Shown: positions 16,697 to 25,643, counted from the stretch's first letter. The stretch: DNA of 64,000 nt from Amedibacterium intestinale (GCF_010537335.1 NZ_AP019711.1:434001-498000); one strand, 5' to 3'. The notes: generated from the sequence alone by a model not told the origin. Program-made: numbers and translations.

Positions 16697-17476
16697 ATGG
16701 AAACTATTTTAGTAAATGTAGAAGCTCATGTAGCTACGATTACAATTAACCGTCCAAAAGCTTTGAATGCTTTAAGTACACAGGTATTAACAGAATTAAA
16801 TACTGCTTTGGATGAAGTAAATGAAAATAAAGATGTATATTGTGTGATTATCACAGGTGCAGGAGAAAAATCTTTTGTAGCTGGTGCTGATATTGCAGAA
16901 ATGAAAGACAAATCAGTAGAAGAAGCTGCTGAATATGGAAGATTTGGAAATGCTGTATTCCGTAAAATCGAAACTTTCAGATGTCCAGTGATTGCCGCTG
17001 TTAATGGATTTGCATTAGGTGGTGGATGTGAACTTGCAATGAGTTGTGATATTCGATTAGCAAGTGAAAATGCTGTTTTTGGACAGCCAGAAGTTGGTTT
17101 AGGGATTACTCCAGGATTTGGAGGAACACAGCGTTTAGCTAGAACTGTTGGTGTAGGTATCGCTAAAGAAATGATTTATACTGCACGTAACATCAAAGCA
17201 CCTAGAGCTTATGAAATTGGTTTAGTTAATAAAGTAGTACCTGCTGAAGAATTGATGGCAACTGCAGTGAAAATGGCAAATGGTATTGCAGCGAATGCAC
17301 CAATCGCAGTAGCTTATTCTAAAAAAGCAATTAACAATGGTTTACAGACTGACATTGATAGTGGTATTGCCATTGAAGTAGAAGAATTCTCTAACTGTTT
17401 TGCTACGGAAGATCAGACATATGGAATGACTTGTTTCTTAGAAAAAGCAAAAGAAAAGACTTTCTCTAACAAATAG
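16697..17476 (+). CDS. crt: 3-hydroxybutyryl-CoA dehydratase (crotonase)
   Basis: Dehydrates 3-hydroxybutyryl-CoA to crotonyl-CoA. 259 residues, crotonase fold. The two catalytic glutamates are present (Glu112 in GGGCELA and Glu132 in PEVGLG), as are the oxyanion-hole segments AGADIAEM and ALGGGC. AAGGAAGG precedes the ATG. It completes the acetyl-CoA to butyryl-CoA set with thl, hbd, bcd and etfBA. Confidence 0.95.
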   Translation: METILVNVEAHVATITINRPKALNALSTQVLTELNTALDEVNENKDVYCVIITGAGEKSFVAGADIAEMKDKSVEEAAEYGRFGNAVFRKIETFRCPVIAAVNGFALGGGCELAMSCDIRLASENAVFGQPEVGLGITPGFGGTQRLARTVGVGIAKEMIYTARNIKAPRAYEIGLVNKVVPAEELMATAVKMANGIAANAPIAVAYSKKAINNGLQTDIDSGIAIEVEEFSNCFATEDQTYGMTCFLEKAKEKTFSNK

Positions 17477-17520
17477 TATTTAATATAGATATACTTATAC
17501 ATTGTTAGGAGGTAATCATT

Positions 17521-19071
17521 TTGAGTAAAGTAATTAGCTTGGAGCAGGCTGTTTCTATGATTCCTGATGGAGCTACCTGTGGTATTGGTGGATTTATTGG
17601 TTCAGGACATCCTCAAGAATTTTCAGTAGGTATTGAAGAATCCTTTTTGAAGAGTGGACATCCCAATAATCTAACCATTATGTTTTCAGCCGGTATTGGA
17701 GATGGAACTGACAAACTTGGTCTAAATAAACTAGGGCATGAAGGTTTGTTAAAAAGAATTATCGGTGGACACTGGGGATTGATTCCTGCATTGCAGAAAC
17801 TTGTATTTGAAAATAAAGTAGAAGGATATAATCTTCCACTTGGAACCATTTCCTTGTTGTTTAGAGATATTGCTGGACATCGTCCTGGAACAATTACAAA
17901 GATAGGGTTAAAAACATTCATTGATCCTCGCTTGGAAGGGGCAAAAATGAATGAAAGAACAAAAGAAGATTTAGTTGAACTTATGGAAATTGATGGGGAA
18001 GAATGGCTTCGTTATAAACCATTCCCTGTTAATGTTGCCTTGATTCGAGCAACATATTGTGATGAAGATGGAAATGCAACTATGGATAAAGAAGCTGCTA
18101 CTTTGGATTCTTTGTCTATTGCACAGGCAGCTAAAAATTCAGGCGGTATTGTATTACTGCAGGTAGAAAAGGTAGTACAGAATGGTACATTAGACCCAAG
18201 AAAAGTAAAGATTCCTGGAATTTATGTAGATGGTATTGTTGTTTCTCGTCCTGAAAATCATTGGCAGACATATGCTGGACAATACAATCCTGCATTGTGT
18301 GGGGAAGTAAAAGTACCAGTAGATTCTATTGCACCTATGGCATTAAATGAAAGAAAGATCATTTGTCGTCGTGCCGCAATGGAATTAGATCCAGATGCAA
18401 TCATTAATCTTGGTATTGGTATGCCAGAAGGAATTGCCAATGTTGCAAATGAAGAAGGACTTCCTGGTTTGAAACTTACAGTAGAAGCTGGTGGAATTGG
18501 CGGAGTGCCAATGGCTGGAACTGCATTCGGTACTTGTACGAACCCAGATGCTATTATTGATCAGCCATATCAGTTTGATTTCTATGATGGTGGAGGACTT
18601 GGACAGGCATTTTTAGGACTTGCAGAATGTGATCGTTTTGGTAACATCAATGTTTCTCGTTTCGGACCTAAGATTGCTGGATGTGGAGGATTCATTAACA
18701 TCACACAAACAGCACCTGTTGTTGTTTACTGTGGAACATTTACTGCAGGTGGGTTAAAAATTTCTGTAGAAGATGGCAAACTGCATATTCTTCAGGAAGG
18801 TCGTGTAAAGAAATTTATTAATGATGTTGAACAAATTACGTTTGCGGCTGAATACGCAACACAAACAGGACAGAAAGTTATGTATATTACAGAACGTGCT
18901 GTATTTGAACTATTAAATGGAGTGTTGACGTTAACGGAAATAGCGCCAGGAATTGATCTTGAAAAAGATGTATTGGCGCATATGGAATTCAAACCTGTTA
19001 TTGCAGAGGATTTGAAAGAAATGGACGCAAGATTGTTTGCTCCAGAAATTATGGGATTAAAAGAAAATTAG
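17521..19071 (+). CDS. Acyl-CoA:acetate CoA-transferase (propionate/butyrate CoA-transferase type)
   Basis: Moves CoA between short-chain acids, forming butyrate (or propionate) and acetyl-CoA. 516 residues, a fused alpha-beta family I CoA-transferase like propionate CoA-transferase (Pct). Glu322 in TVEAGGIGG is the likely residue that carries CoA. The start is TTG with TAGGAGGT seven bases upstream. Position after crt suggests it makes the final butyrate-releasing step. It is not the ButCoAT (But) family common in Lachnospiraceae. True substrate range is unknown. Confidence 0.85.
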   Translation: MSKVISLEQAVSMIPDGATCGIGGFIGSGHPQEFSVGIEESFLKSGHPNNLTIMFSAGIGDGTDKLGLNKLGHEGLLKRIIGGHWGLIPALQKLVFENKVEGYNLPLGTISLLFRDIAGHRPGTITKIGLKTFIDPRLEGAKMNERTKEDLVELMEIDGEEWLRYKPFPVNVALIRATYCDEDGNATMDKEAATLDSLSIAQAAKNSGGIVLLQVEKVVQNGTLDPRKVKIPGIYVDGIVVSRPENHWQTYAGQYNPALCGEVKVPVDSIAPMALNERKIICRRAAMELDPDAIINLGIGMPEGIANVANEEGLPGLKLTVEAGGIGGVPMAGTAFGTCTNPDAIIDQPYQFDFYDGGGLGQAFLGLAECDRFGNINVSRFGPKIAGCGGFINITQTAPVVVYCGTFTAGGLKISVEDGKLHILQEGRVKKFINDVEQITFAAEYATQTGQKVMYITERAVFELLNGVLTLTEIAPGIDLEKDVLAHMEFKPVIAEDLKEMDARLFAPEIMGLKEN

Positions 19072-19075
19072 GTAC

Positions 19076-19101
19076 AAAGACAGCGATAATGCTGTCTTTT
19101 C
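19076..19101 (+). terminator. Intrinsic terminator of the butyrate block
   Basis: AAAGACAGC, loop GATAAT, GCTGTCTTTT directly after the CoA-transferase gene. Confidence 0.85.
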
Positions 19102-19159
19102 CATTTATTTACCAAAAAAGACAAATCTATTTTGTATTTTAGAGGAAATGTTATTATAT

Positions 19160-19358
19160 AGATAAGATATGACATATGATGTCATATATGATGGAAAAAA
19201 CAAGTGGAGATATAAAATCTGTGAGATTTGTTTTGGAAGTCAATCGTCTTTTGTATCTTGGAAAATAAATACTTCCCAATGCTTCACAAATTGCATGTGG
19301 AAACAAAAGACAAAGAAAAATACAGCTGTTGAAAAGAAAACGACAGTTGTATTTTTTT
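19160..19358 (+). ncRNA. Candidate structured small RNA before threonine aldolase
   Basis: No convincing gene lies here, but several features suggest a transcript: TTGTAT-N17-TATATA promoter-like boxes (about 19131-19160), a perfect palindrome TATGACAT-ATG-ATGTCATA (19168-19186), and a terminator hairpin AATACAGCTGT/ACAGTTGTATT plus T run (19319-19358). Inside, GTCTTTTGT pairs with ACAAAAGAC around a CCAATGC/GCATGTGG hairpin, and an upstream TTGGAAGT could pair with the enclosed ACTTCCCAA, giving a pseudoknot. It matches no RNA class I can name. A 6S-like RNA or a gene leader are possibilities. Confidence 0.35.
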
Positions 19359-19376
19359 ATGTATTTCACGTATAAT
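19347..19376 (+). promoter_or_regulatory. Promoter of the threonine aldolase gene
   Basis: TTGTAT (19347-19352), 18-base spacer, TATAAT (19371-19376). The -35 overlaps the right arm of the preceding terminator. Confidence 0.55.
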
Positions 19377-19401
19377 ATTACCTATAAAGGAGATGGAAAT
19401 G

Positions 19402-20430
19402 ATGTATAGTTTTAAAAATGATTATAGTGAAGGTGCACTGCCTGCTATTATGGAATTGTTAAATAAAAGCAATTGTGAACAGACAAATGGATATGGTGAA
19501 GATTATTTTTGTGAAGAAGCAAAAAAGAAAATAAAAGACAGATTGCAATATAAAGCTTGTGATGTACATTTTTTAGTAGGAGGAACACAGACAAATCTTA
19601 CCGTTATAGCAAGTGCATTGCGTCCATATGAAGCTGTTATTGCAGCAGATACAGGACATATTAATGTGCATGAAACAGGAGCTATTGAAGCGAGTGGACA
19701 TAAAGTTTTAACAGTAAAAGGTACAGATGGAAAAGTAACAAGTGAAGCAGTCAGAAAAGTTGTTTTAGATCATGAAGATGAACACATGGTGAAACCTACT
19801 ATGGTCTATATATCAAATGCTACAGAAATAGGTACAATGTATTTAAAAGAGGAATTGCAGGAATTGTATGCTACCTGCAAAGAATTAGGTCTTTATTTGT
19901 TTATGGATGGAGCAAGACTTGGCAGTGCACTAATGGCACAGAATAATAATATCACATGGGAAGATCTTTGTTCATTATGTGATGTCTTCTATATTGGTGG
20001 AACAAAAAATGGAACACTTTTTGGAGAAGCACTTGTAATTGTAAATGAAGAATTGAAAAAAGACTTCCGCTATATGATCAAACAAAGAGGAGGACTTCTT
20101 GCAAAAGGAAGACTTTTAGGAATTCAATTTCTTGGCCTTTTTGAAAATGAAAATTTTGAAAAGGCTGCAAAGCATGCAAATAACATGGCTGGAAAGTTGC
20201 AAAATGCATTTATACAAAAAAAGATACCATTGTTTATATCTACGACAACAAATCAGATATTTCCTATTTTAACTAATATACAAATGGATATACTTTCAAA
20301 AAAATACGCATTTCAGATTTGGGAAAAGCTGGATAATGAACATACTGCAGTTCGTTTTGTGACTTCCTGGGCGACGAAAGAAGAAGCTGTTGAAGAATGT
20401 ATACAAGATATTTTACGCCTGGAAGCTTAA
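19402..20430 (+). CDS. ltaE: Low-specificity threonine aldolase (beta-eliminating lyase family)
   Basis: PLP enzyme splitting threonine or allo-threonine to glycine and acetaldehyde. About 342 residues. FLVGGTQTN and the PLP lysine K202 in YIGGTKNG are clear; FMDGARLGSAL carries the cofactor-binding aspartate. AAAGGAG at 19386-19392 abuts an ATG at 19393, so the ATG at 19399 or 19402 (MYSFKNDYSEG) is the better start. Its terminator has been split by an insertion element. Confidence 0.9.
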   Translation: MYSFKNDYSEGALPAIMELLNKSNCEQTNGYGEDYFCEEAKKKIKDRLQYKACDVHFLVGGTQTNLTVIASALRPYEAVIAADTGHINVHETGAIEASGHKVLTVKGTDGKVTSEAVRKVVLDHEDEHMVKPTMVYISNATEIGTMYLKEELQELYATCKELGLYLFMDGARLGSALMAQNNNITWEDLCSLCDVFYIGGTKNGTLFGEALVIVNEELKKDFRYMIKQRGGLLAKGRLLGIQFLGLFENENFEKAAKHANNMAGKLQNAFIQKKIPLFISTTTNQIFPILTNIQMDILSKKYAFQIWEKLDNEHTAVRFVTSWATKEEAVEECIQDILRLEA

Positions 20431-20442
20431 AAAGCAAAAATC

Positions 20443-20464
20443 AAAAAAACACATCGGAATGATC
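20443..20464 (+). terminator. Left half of the threonine aldolase terminator, split by an IS
   Basis: AAAAAAACACATC is the 5' arm of a terminator. The matching arm GGATGTGTTTTTTTT lies at 22258-22272 beyond the IS. Joined, they form one normal hairpin with a short loop. Confidence 0.8.
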
Positions 20465-20494
20465 TGGTCCCTGTCAAGTGGACACACTAAATAA
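20465..20494 (+). repeat. Left terminal inverted repeat of the IS
   Basis: Begins TGGTCCCTGTCAAGTGGACA and continues to AAATAA. It matches the complement of 22213-22242 at 24 of 30 positions, including the GACACAC block. Confidence 0.85.
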
Positions 20495-20518
20495 GTAAAA
20501 TTTATTACCCAATTGGCA

Positions 20519-21418
20519 TCATGCTGATTGGGTTTTGTTTTTGAGTGACTCCTTATATTTTGCGATTCTTGGATTAAATGCGATTGGATAATGTTTTGGT
20601 TTTTCATTATTGATAGCTTCTATTCTTACTTCCATTGGTGCTTTTGAATCAAATCTCGTTTGATAACGTTGATGATTATAGAAATCGATGTATTTGCTAA
20701 TTGCTTCCACCAAGCTCTCTTTATTATGGATATCATATATCTTATACATTTCTGTTTTAATGATTCCCCATAGACCTTCTGTTGGACCATTATCCAGACA
20801 ACACGCTACTCTTGACATGGACTGCGTCATTCCTTGTTCCTTCAGCTTGTGCTGGAATACCGGGCTTGTATATTGAAAACCCCGATCTGAATGAAATAGC
20901 GGGTGAGCATCTGGATTTAGCTTGATTGCTTGATTGAAGGTGTCTAACACAAGTGCATTATCATTTCGATTACTAATAGACCATGCGATAATAGAACGAT
21001 CATACAGATCGAAAAATGCACTAAGATATAGTTTTTCTTGCGAATGTGGGACTTTGAACTCCGTTACATCGGTTGTCCATTTTTCATTTGGTCCAGATGC
21101 TTCAAATTCTCGGTGGAGTATATTCTCAGCTTTTTGATTCAGCTTGTTTGAAACCGTACAACAGGTTCTTTTTCCTCTGATTGCAGAATGAATCCCAAGA
21201 ATCCTCATTATTCTACGAACACGTTTCGTATTATAGTGCTTATTATATTTACGATTGATGAAGATACGCATTCTGCGATAACCTAAAATCCCACCATATT
21301 TCTGATGATATTCCATGATGATTTCTGCTAGTTTCATATCTTCCTGTTCATTGGCTGTAATAGAGCGATTCAGCCATTTATAATAGGCTGAACGTTTAAC
21401 ACCTAATCGTTTGCACAT
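20519..21418 (-). CDS. IS3-family transposase, DDE catalytic part (orfB)
   Basis: Carries out strand transfer of the IS. From the internal Met at 21418 it is 299 residues, but the frame is open further back to about 21480 (ending in AKYLAIRELHEAKKYSISW), which suggests fusion to orfA by -1 frameshifting near the A-rich tract at 21481-21490. HTH_21-like N terminus, then the rve integrase core: Asp in WTTDVTEF, Asp in FHSDRGFQY and Glu in LDNGPTEGLWG, so D-D-E is complete. Confidence 0.93.
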   Translation of the reverse strand: MCKRLGVKRSAYYKWLNRSITANEQEDMKLAEIIMEYHQKYGGILGYRRMRIFINRKYNKHYNTKRVRRIMRILGIHSAIRGKRTCCTVSNKLNQKAENILHREFEASGPNEKWTTDVTEFKVPHSQEKLYLSAFFDLYDRSIIAWSISNRNDNALVLDTFNQAIKLNPDAHPLFHSDRGFQYTSPVFQHKLKEQGMTQSMSRVACCLDNGPTEGLWGIIKTEMYKIYDIHNKESLVEAISKYIDFYNHQRYQTRFDSKAPMEVRIEAINNEKPKHYPIAFNPRIAKYKESLKNKTQSA

Positions 21419-21462
21419 CCAGCTGATACTATATTTCTTTGCTTCATGAAGTTCTCTGATAG

Positions 21463-22179
21463 CTAAGTATTTCGCTTCGTTTTTCGTTTTGGAGAATACC
21501 GCCTCCTTTCGATTTCCTGTACTTTTTTTAAGAGCTCATTCTCCATTTCCATTTCCTTAAGCTGATGCTCAAGAAGTTTTACCTTACGTTGCAGTTTCTC
21601 TGTTTCGCTTAGCTGTTCTTCAGTCTTGTGCTGTCCGCGACGATCGATAAGACCTTCCTCTCCAGCTGATAGATATTTTCTAACCCATTGATATATCTGC
21701 GTGTATGAAATATCAAATAGTTCAGCTGTCTCCTTATAATTCTTGTTGTGTTCCAAACAGTAATTTACGATTTTAATACGTTCTTCTTTTGCTGTTTTTC
21801 TGCTGCGATCTTTCATATAAACCTCCGGCTTAGGATCATAATCCTTAAGTTCTTCAAGGTTATTATACTTCTTAATCCAGCTTCTGACAGTACTGTATGA
21901 AGGAATTTCATATTTGATGGCAATATCTACGAGAGAACCTTCTCCTGCAAAATATGCTTGAACTACCTGTTGTTTGAACTCTTTAGTATATTTTGCATTA
22001 TGTGTTTTATGGTTGAAACATCTAGGTCCCAATGACTGATACATCTTTATCCATGTACTTATTGTCTTCTTATCGATATTAAAATCATTGACAAGCTCTC
22101 TTACACTTTTCTCTCTGTTTAAATATTGTTCACAAATATATACTTTTTCTTTTGTTGATAACTTTGGCTTTCTTCCCAT
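21463..22179 (-). CDS. IS3-family transposase, DNA-binding part (orfA)
   Basis: 238 residues with two or three helix-turn-helix repeats (KEKVYICEQYLNREKSVREL; FKQQVVQAYFAG; RIKIVNYCLEHNKNYKETAE) and a C-terminal leucine-zipper-like coiled coil (LQRKVKLLEHQLKEMEMENE). It binds the element ends. ATG at 22179 is chosen because GGAGGTGG precedes it; the frame extends nine codons upstream without a ribosome site. Confidence 0.9.
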   Translation of the reverse strand: MGRKPKLSTKEKVYICEQYLNREKSVRELVNDFNIDKKTISTWIKMYQSLGPRCFNHKTHNAKYTKEFKQQVVQAYFAGEGSLVDIAIKYEIPSYSTVRSWIKKYNNLEELKDYDPKPEVYMKDRSRKTAKEERIKIVNYCLEHNKNYKETAELFDISYTQIYQWVRKYLSAGEEGLIDRRGQHKTEEQLSETEKLQRKVKLLEHQLKEMEMENELLKKVQEIERRRYSPKRKTKRNT

Positions 22180-22212
22180 AGAAAAATCCCACCTCCATAG
22201 ATACACGTTTGT

Positions 22213-22242
22213 TTATTTCGTGTGTCTACTTTAGTGGGATCA
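22213..22242 (-). repeat. Right terminal inverted repeat of the IS
   Basis: On the minus strand it begins TGATCCCACTAAAGTAGACA and ends AAATAA; the partner of the left repeat. Confidence 0.85.
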
Positions 22243-22272
22243 TATCAGAATTGAAAAGGATGTGTTTTTTTT
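22243..22272 (+). terminator. Right half of the split threonine aldolase terminator
   Basis: GGATGTGTTTTTTTT (22258-22272) complements the arm at 20443-20456. Alone it cannot form the original hairpin. Confidence 0.75.
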
Positions 22273-22293
22273 AACTCTAGTTTATGTTGATAT

Positions 22294-22638
22294 TTATATT
22301 TTTACTAATAGATTCTTTTGTGATGTTTTATAGATGAGCATTGTTGTTATTGTACAAAGGAAAATTAATAAGATAGTTAGAAGCAGCAGACTATTTAAAG
22401 GATAGACATATATAAAATAATATAGGGTGTTAGGAATGATATTCAAAAGTGCTTTGATAATCATCGTACCGATACTTGAAATGCAAATGTAATAGAAACC
22501 TTCATATAGTAACATTTTAAATAGTTGTTTGTTTGTCATTCCAATTGCCTGCAGGATTGCCAATTCTTTTTTACGTGTTTCTGCACTTGTGATGAATATA
22601 TTGATAATTTTGAAATTAAAACTAGGGATTTTAATCAA
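22294..22638 (-). pseudogene. Remnant of an FtsX-like ABC transporter permease
   Basis: 114 residues matching only the C-terminal part of an FtsX/MacB-type permease: the RKKELAILQAIGMTNKQLFKML motif after what should be the second membrane segment, then two more membrane helices. The large extracellular domain, first helix and ATPase gene are missing. The only start is a TTG without a ribosome site, and an in-frame stop lies four codons upstream. It reads as a deletion leftover next to the IS. Confidence 0.8.
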
Positions 22639-22814
22639 TAGATTCTGCTATTGAAACGTAAATGGTTTTACGTTGTAGTATGCCAATTTATAGTTTTAGA
22701 ATACAGATAATGTCTTTGTTTGAAGAATAAGGTTAAATTTTTTTATTTATAGATAAAGAAAATAGACAAATAAGAGAAAAAGCAATAAAATATACATAAA
22801 AAAAGAGGTGCTTT

Positions 22815-23399
22815 ATGAAAAAAAGAATAGTATTGATGATATTGTTATGTATATTAATTAGTGGTTGCTCTTCAAAAGGAAAAGATGAAGTTTCTAAAAA
22901 CAATTATTGTGATGATAATGCAGGAATCTGTGGCTTTGAAAATAAAAATGACAATCTAGTGGATACGGATTTTATGATGAAAATTTCTATGGAAGAGGCG
23001 ATTCATAAAATGTCTGAAAAAGAAACGGCTGTATTTTATTTTGGTTATCCAGATTGTCCATGGTGCAAAGAAGCAGTTCCAATCTTAAAGGAAGTTGCTA
23101 AACAATTTCATGATAAGATATACTATGTGCAAACAAGAGACAGTCAAAAAGAATTGTTATATACAGATGAAGAAAGAAAAGAGTTAAGCTTATATCTGAA
23201 AGATTATATGAAGGAAGATGAAAGTGGAGATTTGAAGTTATATGTGCCACTTGTTGTTCGTATTGAAAATGGAAAAGTGGTGGATGGTCATTTGGGGACA
23301 GTAGAGGGTCATGATGCTCATGAAAGAAAAATGAATGAGGAAGAGAAAGAAGAGGTTATGCAGATTTATAAAAAAATTGTATTAAAGGGGGATAAATAA
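22815..23399 (+). CDS. Thioredoxin-like lipoprotein with CPWC motif
   Basis: 194 residues. Lipoprotein signal with lipobox ISGC (Cys18), then a thioredoxin-like domain with FGYPDCPWCKEAVPIL; CxxC suggests thiol redox activity outside the membrane. It resembles bacteriocin-transport-accessory-like thioredoxins. GAGGTG precedes the ATG. It overlaps the next gene at TAATG, so the two are coupled, though a link between a thiol protein and a vitamin transporter is not obvious. Confidence 0.75.
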   Translation: MKKRIVLMILLCILISGCSSKGKDEVSKNNYCDDNAGICGFENKNDNLVDTDFMMKISMEEAIHKMSEKETAVFYFGYPDCPWCKEAVPILKEVAKQFHDKIYYVQTRDSQKELLYTDEERKELSLYLKDYMKEDESGDLKLYVPLVVRIENGKVVDGHLGTVEGHDAHERKMNEEEKEEVMQIYKKIVLKGDK

Positions 23400-23920
23400 T
23401 GAATAACAGAGTAAGAAACTTAACATTAACAGCTTTATTTTTAGCTCTTGGTTTAATTTTGCCAAGTGCATTTCACATATTTGGTCCATCAGCCGGCTCT
23501 GTTTTTTTACCTATGCATATTCCTGTTTTGTTATGCGGCTTTATTTGTGGACCAACATATGGAGCTTTATTAGGAGTAATCACGCCTTTGATAAGTAGTT
23601 CTTTAACAGGAATGCCAGTTTTAATGCCTACTGGCGTTGCGATGATGTTTGAATTGATGACGTATGGTTTTATAAGTGGAATGCTCTTGAAAAAGATTAA
23701 TATTTATATCGCATTACCAATAACAATGTTGTTGGGACGTGCTGTGAGCGGTATTGCAAACTTACTTTTATTAGATTATTTAGGGAAACCATATGCATTG
23801 GAAATATTTTTAACAACAGCTTTTGTAAAAGCGATACCAGATATTGTATTACAATTGATTTTAATACCAATGCTTGTTAAAGTTGTACAGCATTTACAAG
23901 TAAAGCATAACGATAATTAG
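23399..23920 (+). CDS. ECF transporter substrate-binding (S) component
   Basis: 173 residues, about six membrane helices, starting with the S-component motif RVRNLTLTALFLALG that docks to the shared EcfT. Family members take up vitamins or metal ions through the common EcfA/A'/T module, which is not in the window. The substrate is not recognisable. GGGG precedes the ATG by eight bases. Confidence 0.82.
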   Translation: MNNRVRNLTLTALFLALGLILPSAFHIFGPSAGSVFLPMHIPVLLCGFICGPTYGALLGVITPLISSSLTGMPVLMPTGVAMMFELMTYGFISGMLLKKINIYIALPITMLLGRAVSGIANLLLLDYLGKPYALEIFLTTAFVKAIPDIVLQLILIPMLVKVVQHLQVKHNDN

Positions 23921-23922
23921 TT

Positions 23923-23945
23923 GGATCTGTTCCAGATCCTTTTTA
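23923..23945 (+). terminator. Intrinsic terminator after the ECF gene
   Basis: GGATCTG, loop TTC, CAGATCC, then TTTTT. Confidence 0.85.
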
Positions 23946-23970
23946 TGTGTATAACACAAGTATTTTGTAA

Positions 23971-23990
23971 ATAAAAAGGCCTAAAGGCCT
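23971..23990 (-). terminator. Intrinsic terminator of xpt
   Basis: On the minus strand AGGCCT-TT-AGGCCT followed by TTTTTAT, 27 bases after the xpt stop. Confidence 0.75.
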
Positions 23991-24017
23991 GTGTAAAGGT
24001 TATAAAAGATATTAGGA

Positions 24018-24593
24018 TTATTCACTTATAAATGTGATTTTACCATTATCTAAAGACTGAATGCGAGCTAGGGAATAAACACTATATCCGAGTTCTTCCA
24101 CTTTTTTTCTTCCACTCTGAAATGCTTTTTCTATAATAATAGCAATACCGCACAATTCAGCTTGGGCTTCCTCTATAATTTTTATAGCTCCAATGCATGC
24201 TTCGCCATTCGCCATAAAATCATCTATAAATAAAACTTTGTCATCTTGGTGTAAATATTTTTTGCTGCATGTGACAGTATAGTCTTTGTTTTTTGTAAAG
24301 GAATGGACAAGTGTTTGATAACACTCATCAGTTGTTATTTTAGATGGATTTTTTTTCAAATAAACAACAGGAACATTAAGTAAATAACCTAAAAATAAAC
24401 TTGGTGCAATTCCACTAGTTTCAATAGTTACAATTTTTGTGATAGTTTTATTTTGAAAGTGATTTTGTATGTCTTTAGCCAATTCCATCATTAGTTTTGG
24501 GTCTATTTGATGGTTGATAAAAGCATCTACTTTTAAAACATCTTTATTGATTGCTTCGCCATATGTTTGAATATAATTTTCTAACAGCTTCAT
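24018..24593 (-). CDS. xpt: Xanthine phosphoribosyltransferase
   Basis: Purine salvage enzyme joining xanthine to PRPP. 191 residues, the usual length. Starts MKLLENYIQTYGEAI, has TSGIAPS and the PRPP-binding motif VLFIDDFMANGEA. In bacilli xpt often follows a purine riboswitch; no such aptamer is visible in the 170 bases upstream here, and pbuX does not follow. Confidence 0.93.
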   Translation of the reverse strand: MKLLENYIQTYGEAINKDVLKVDAFINHQIDPKLMMELAKDIQNHFQNKTITKIVTIETSGIAPSLFLGYLLNVPVVYLKKNPSKITTDECYQTLVHSFTKNKDYTVTCSKKYLHQDDKVLFIDDFMANGEACIGAIKIIEEAQAELCGIAIIIEKAFQSGRKKVEELGYSVYSLARIQSLDNGKITFISE

Positions 24594-24770
24594 ACTTCTA
24601 CTCCTTTTTTGTACAAAGAATATTATAACGCATATAAATACAGAAAATAAAGAACAAATTTATTAAAATCAATATTTGATTATATTTTTATAACAATATT
24701 GTGTTAATTGAAAAGAATACATTGAAACATGTAACTATACTTGATATCATATTACCCATGAGGTGGATAT

Positions 24771-25643
24771 ATGAAAAAAAGATATGCTAATTTATTGCTT
24801 ATGGTGGTAACAATCATTTGGGGAGGAGGTTTTTTGGCCACGGATGGTGCTTTGGAAACGATTTCTCCTTTTTATGTAATGATGATACGATTTTTAGGTG
24901 CGTCTATCTTCCCTTTGGTTTTGGGCTGGAAGAAATTAAAGAAATTGTCTGCTTTACAAATTAAGCAAGGAGTTATAACGGGATTTTTTTTATTTTTCGC
25001 ATTTGCATTTCAAACATTTGGGCTGGTGTATTCTACACCAGGTAAAAATGCATTTTTGACAGCAACAAATGTGGTGTTTGTGCCATATTTGTTATGGTTT
25101 ATTTATCATAAAAAACCGACTAGAAAAGAAATCTTTGCGAGTATGATCTGTGTTATAGGAATTGCATTGTTAACATTGAAACCGAATGCTTTGTTTCTAG
25201 GGTTAGGAGATATTCTTTCTATAATATGTGCGGTGTTTTTCGCTTTGCATATTATTTCTCTTGAAAGATATGGAGCACATACGGATGCAATTTGTATGAC
25301 AGCTCTTCAGATGATAACGGCTGGAATTATATCTAGTGTCTGTGCATTTTTATTTGAAACAGCTCCAAGTACGATTCCTTTACGTGCTATGGGTAATATT
25401 GCGTACTTGATTTTCGTATCTACATTGCTGGCATACTTATTGCAGACATATGCACAAAAATTTACAAGTGCAAACAGTGCATCGCTAATTCTTTCTATGG
25501 AAGCTTTGTTTGCATCATTATTTTCTTATTTGTTGTTACACGAAGTGATGACACCATTGATGATGTTAGGAGCAATTCTCATTTTCCTAAGTGTGATTTT
25601 TCTGGAATATAGACCTAAAAAAAATAAAAATATCAAAAACTGA
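24771..25643 (+). CDS. EamA/DMT-superfamily transporter
   Basis: 290 residues with about ten membrane helices as two EamA repeats; the N-terminal motif IIWGGGFLATDGAL and the mid-protein GLVYSTPGKNAFLTATNVVF are typical. DMT exporters move amino acids or metabolites; no substrate can be assigned. Its leader is about 170 bases from xpt, divergently transcribed. GAGGTGG precedes the ATG. Confidence 0.88.
   Translation: MKKRYANLLLMVVTIIWGGGFLATDGALETISPFYVMMIRFLGASIFPLVLGWKKLKKLSALQIKQGVITGFFLFFAFAFQTFGLVYSTPGKNAFLTATNVVFVPYLLWFIYHKKPTRKEIFASMICVIGIALLTLKPNALFLGLGDILSIICAVFFALHIISLERYGAHTDAICMTALQMITAGIISSVCAFLFETAPSTIPLRAMGNIAYLIFVSTLLAYLLQTYAQKFTSANSASLILSMEALFASLFSYLLLHEVMTPLMMLGAILIFLSVIFLEYRPKKNKNIKN

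Larger units (their letters stand above)
20465..22243 (-). mobile_element. IS3-family (IS150-like) insertion sequence
   Basis: About 1.78 kb, with terminal inverted repeats (24 of 30 identical) and two minus-strand genes: a HTH protein (orfA) and a DDE transposase (orfB), in overlapping -1 frames typical of IS3 elements. A 3-bp ATC occurs at each edge and may be the target duplication. Both genes look intact, so the copy may be active. It sits in the loop of the threonine aldolase terminator. Confidence 0.93.

Noticed and set aside
19169-19375. 68-residue open frame before threonine aldolase
   Set aside because: Starts in the palindrome, crosses the terminator, no ribosome site; the region looks like structured RNA.
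24594-24770. Purine riboswitch before xpt
   Set aside because: Looked for because xpt often has one; the conserved aptamer core is absent.
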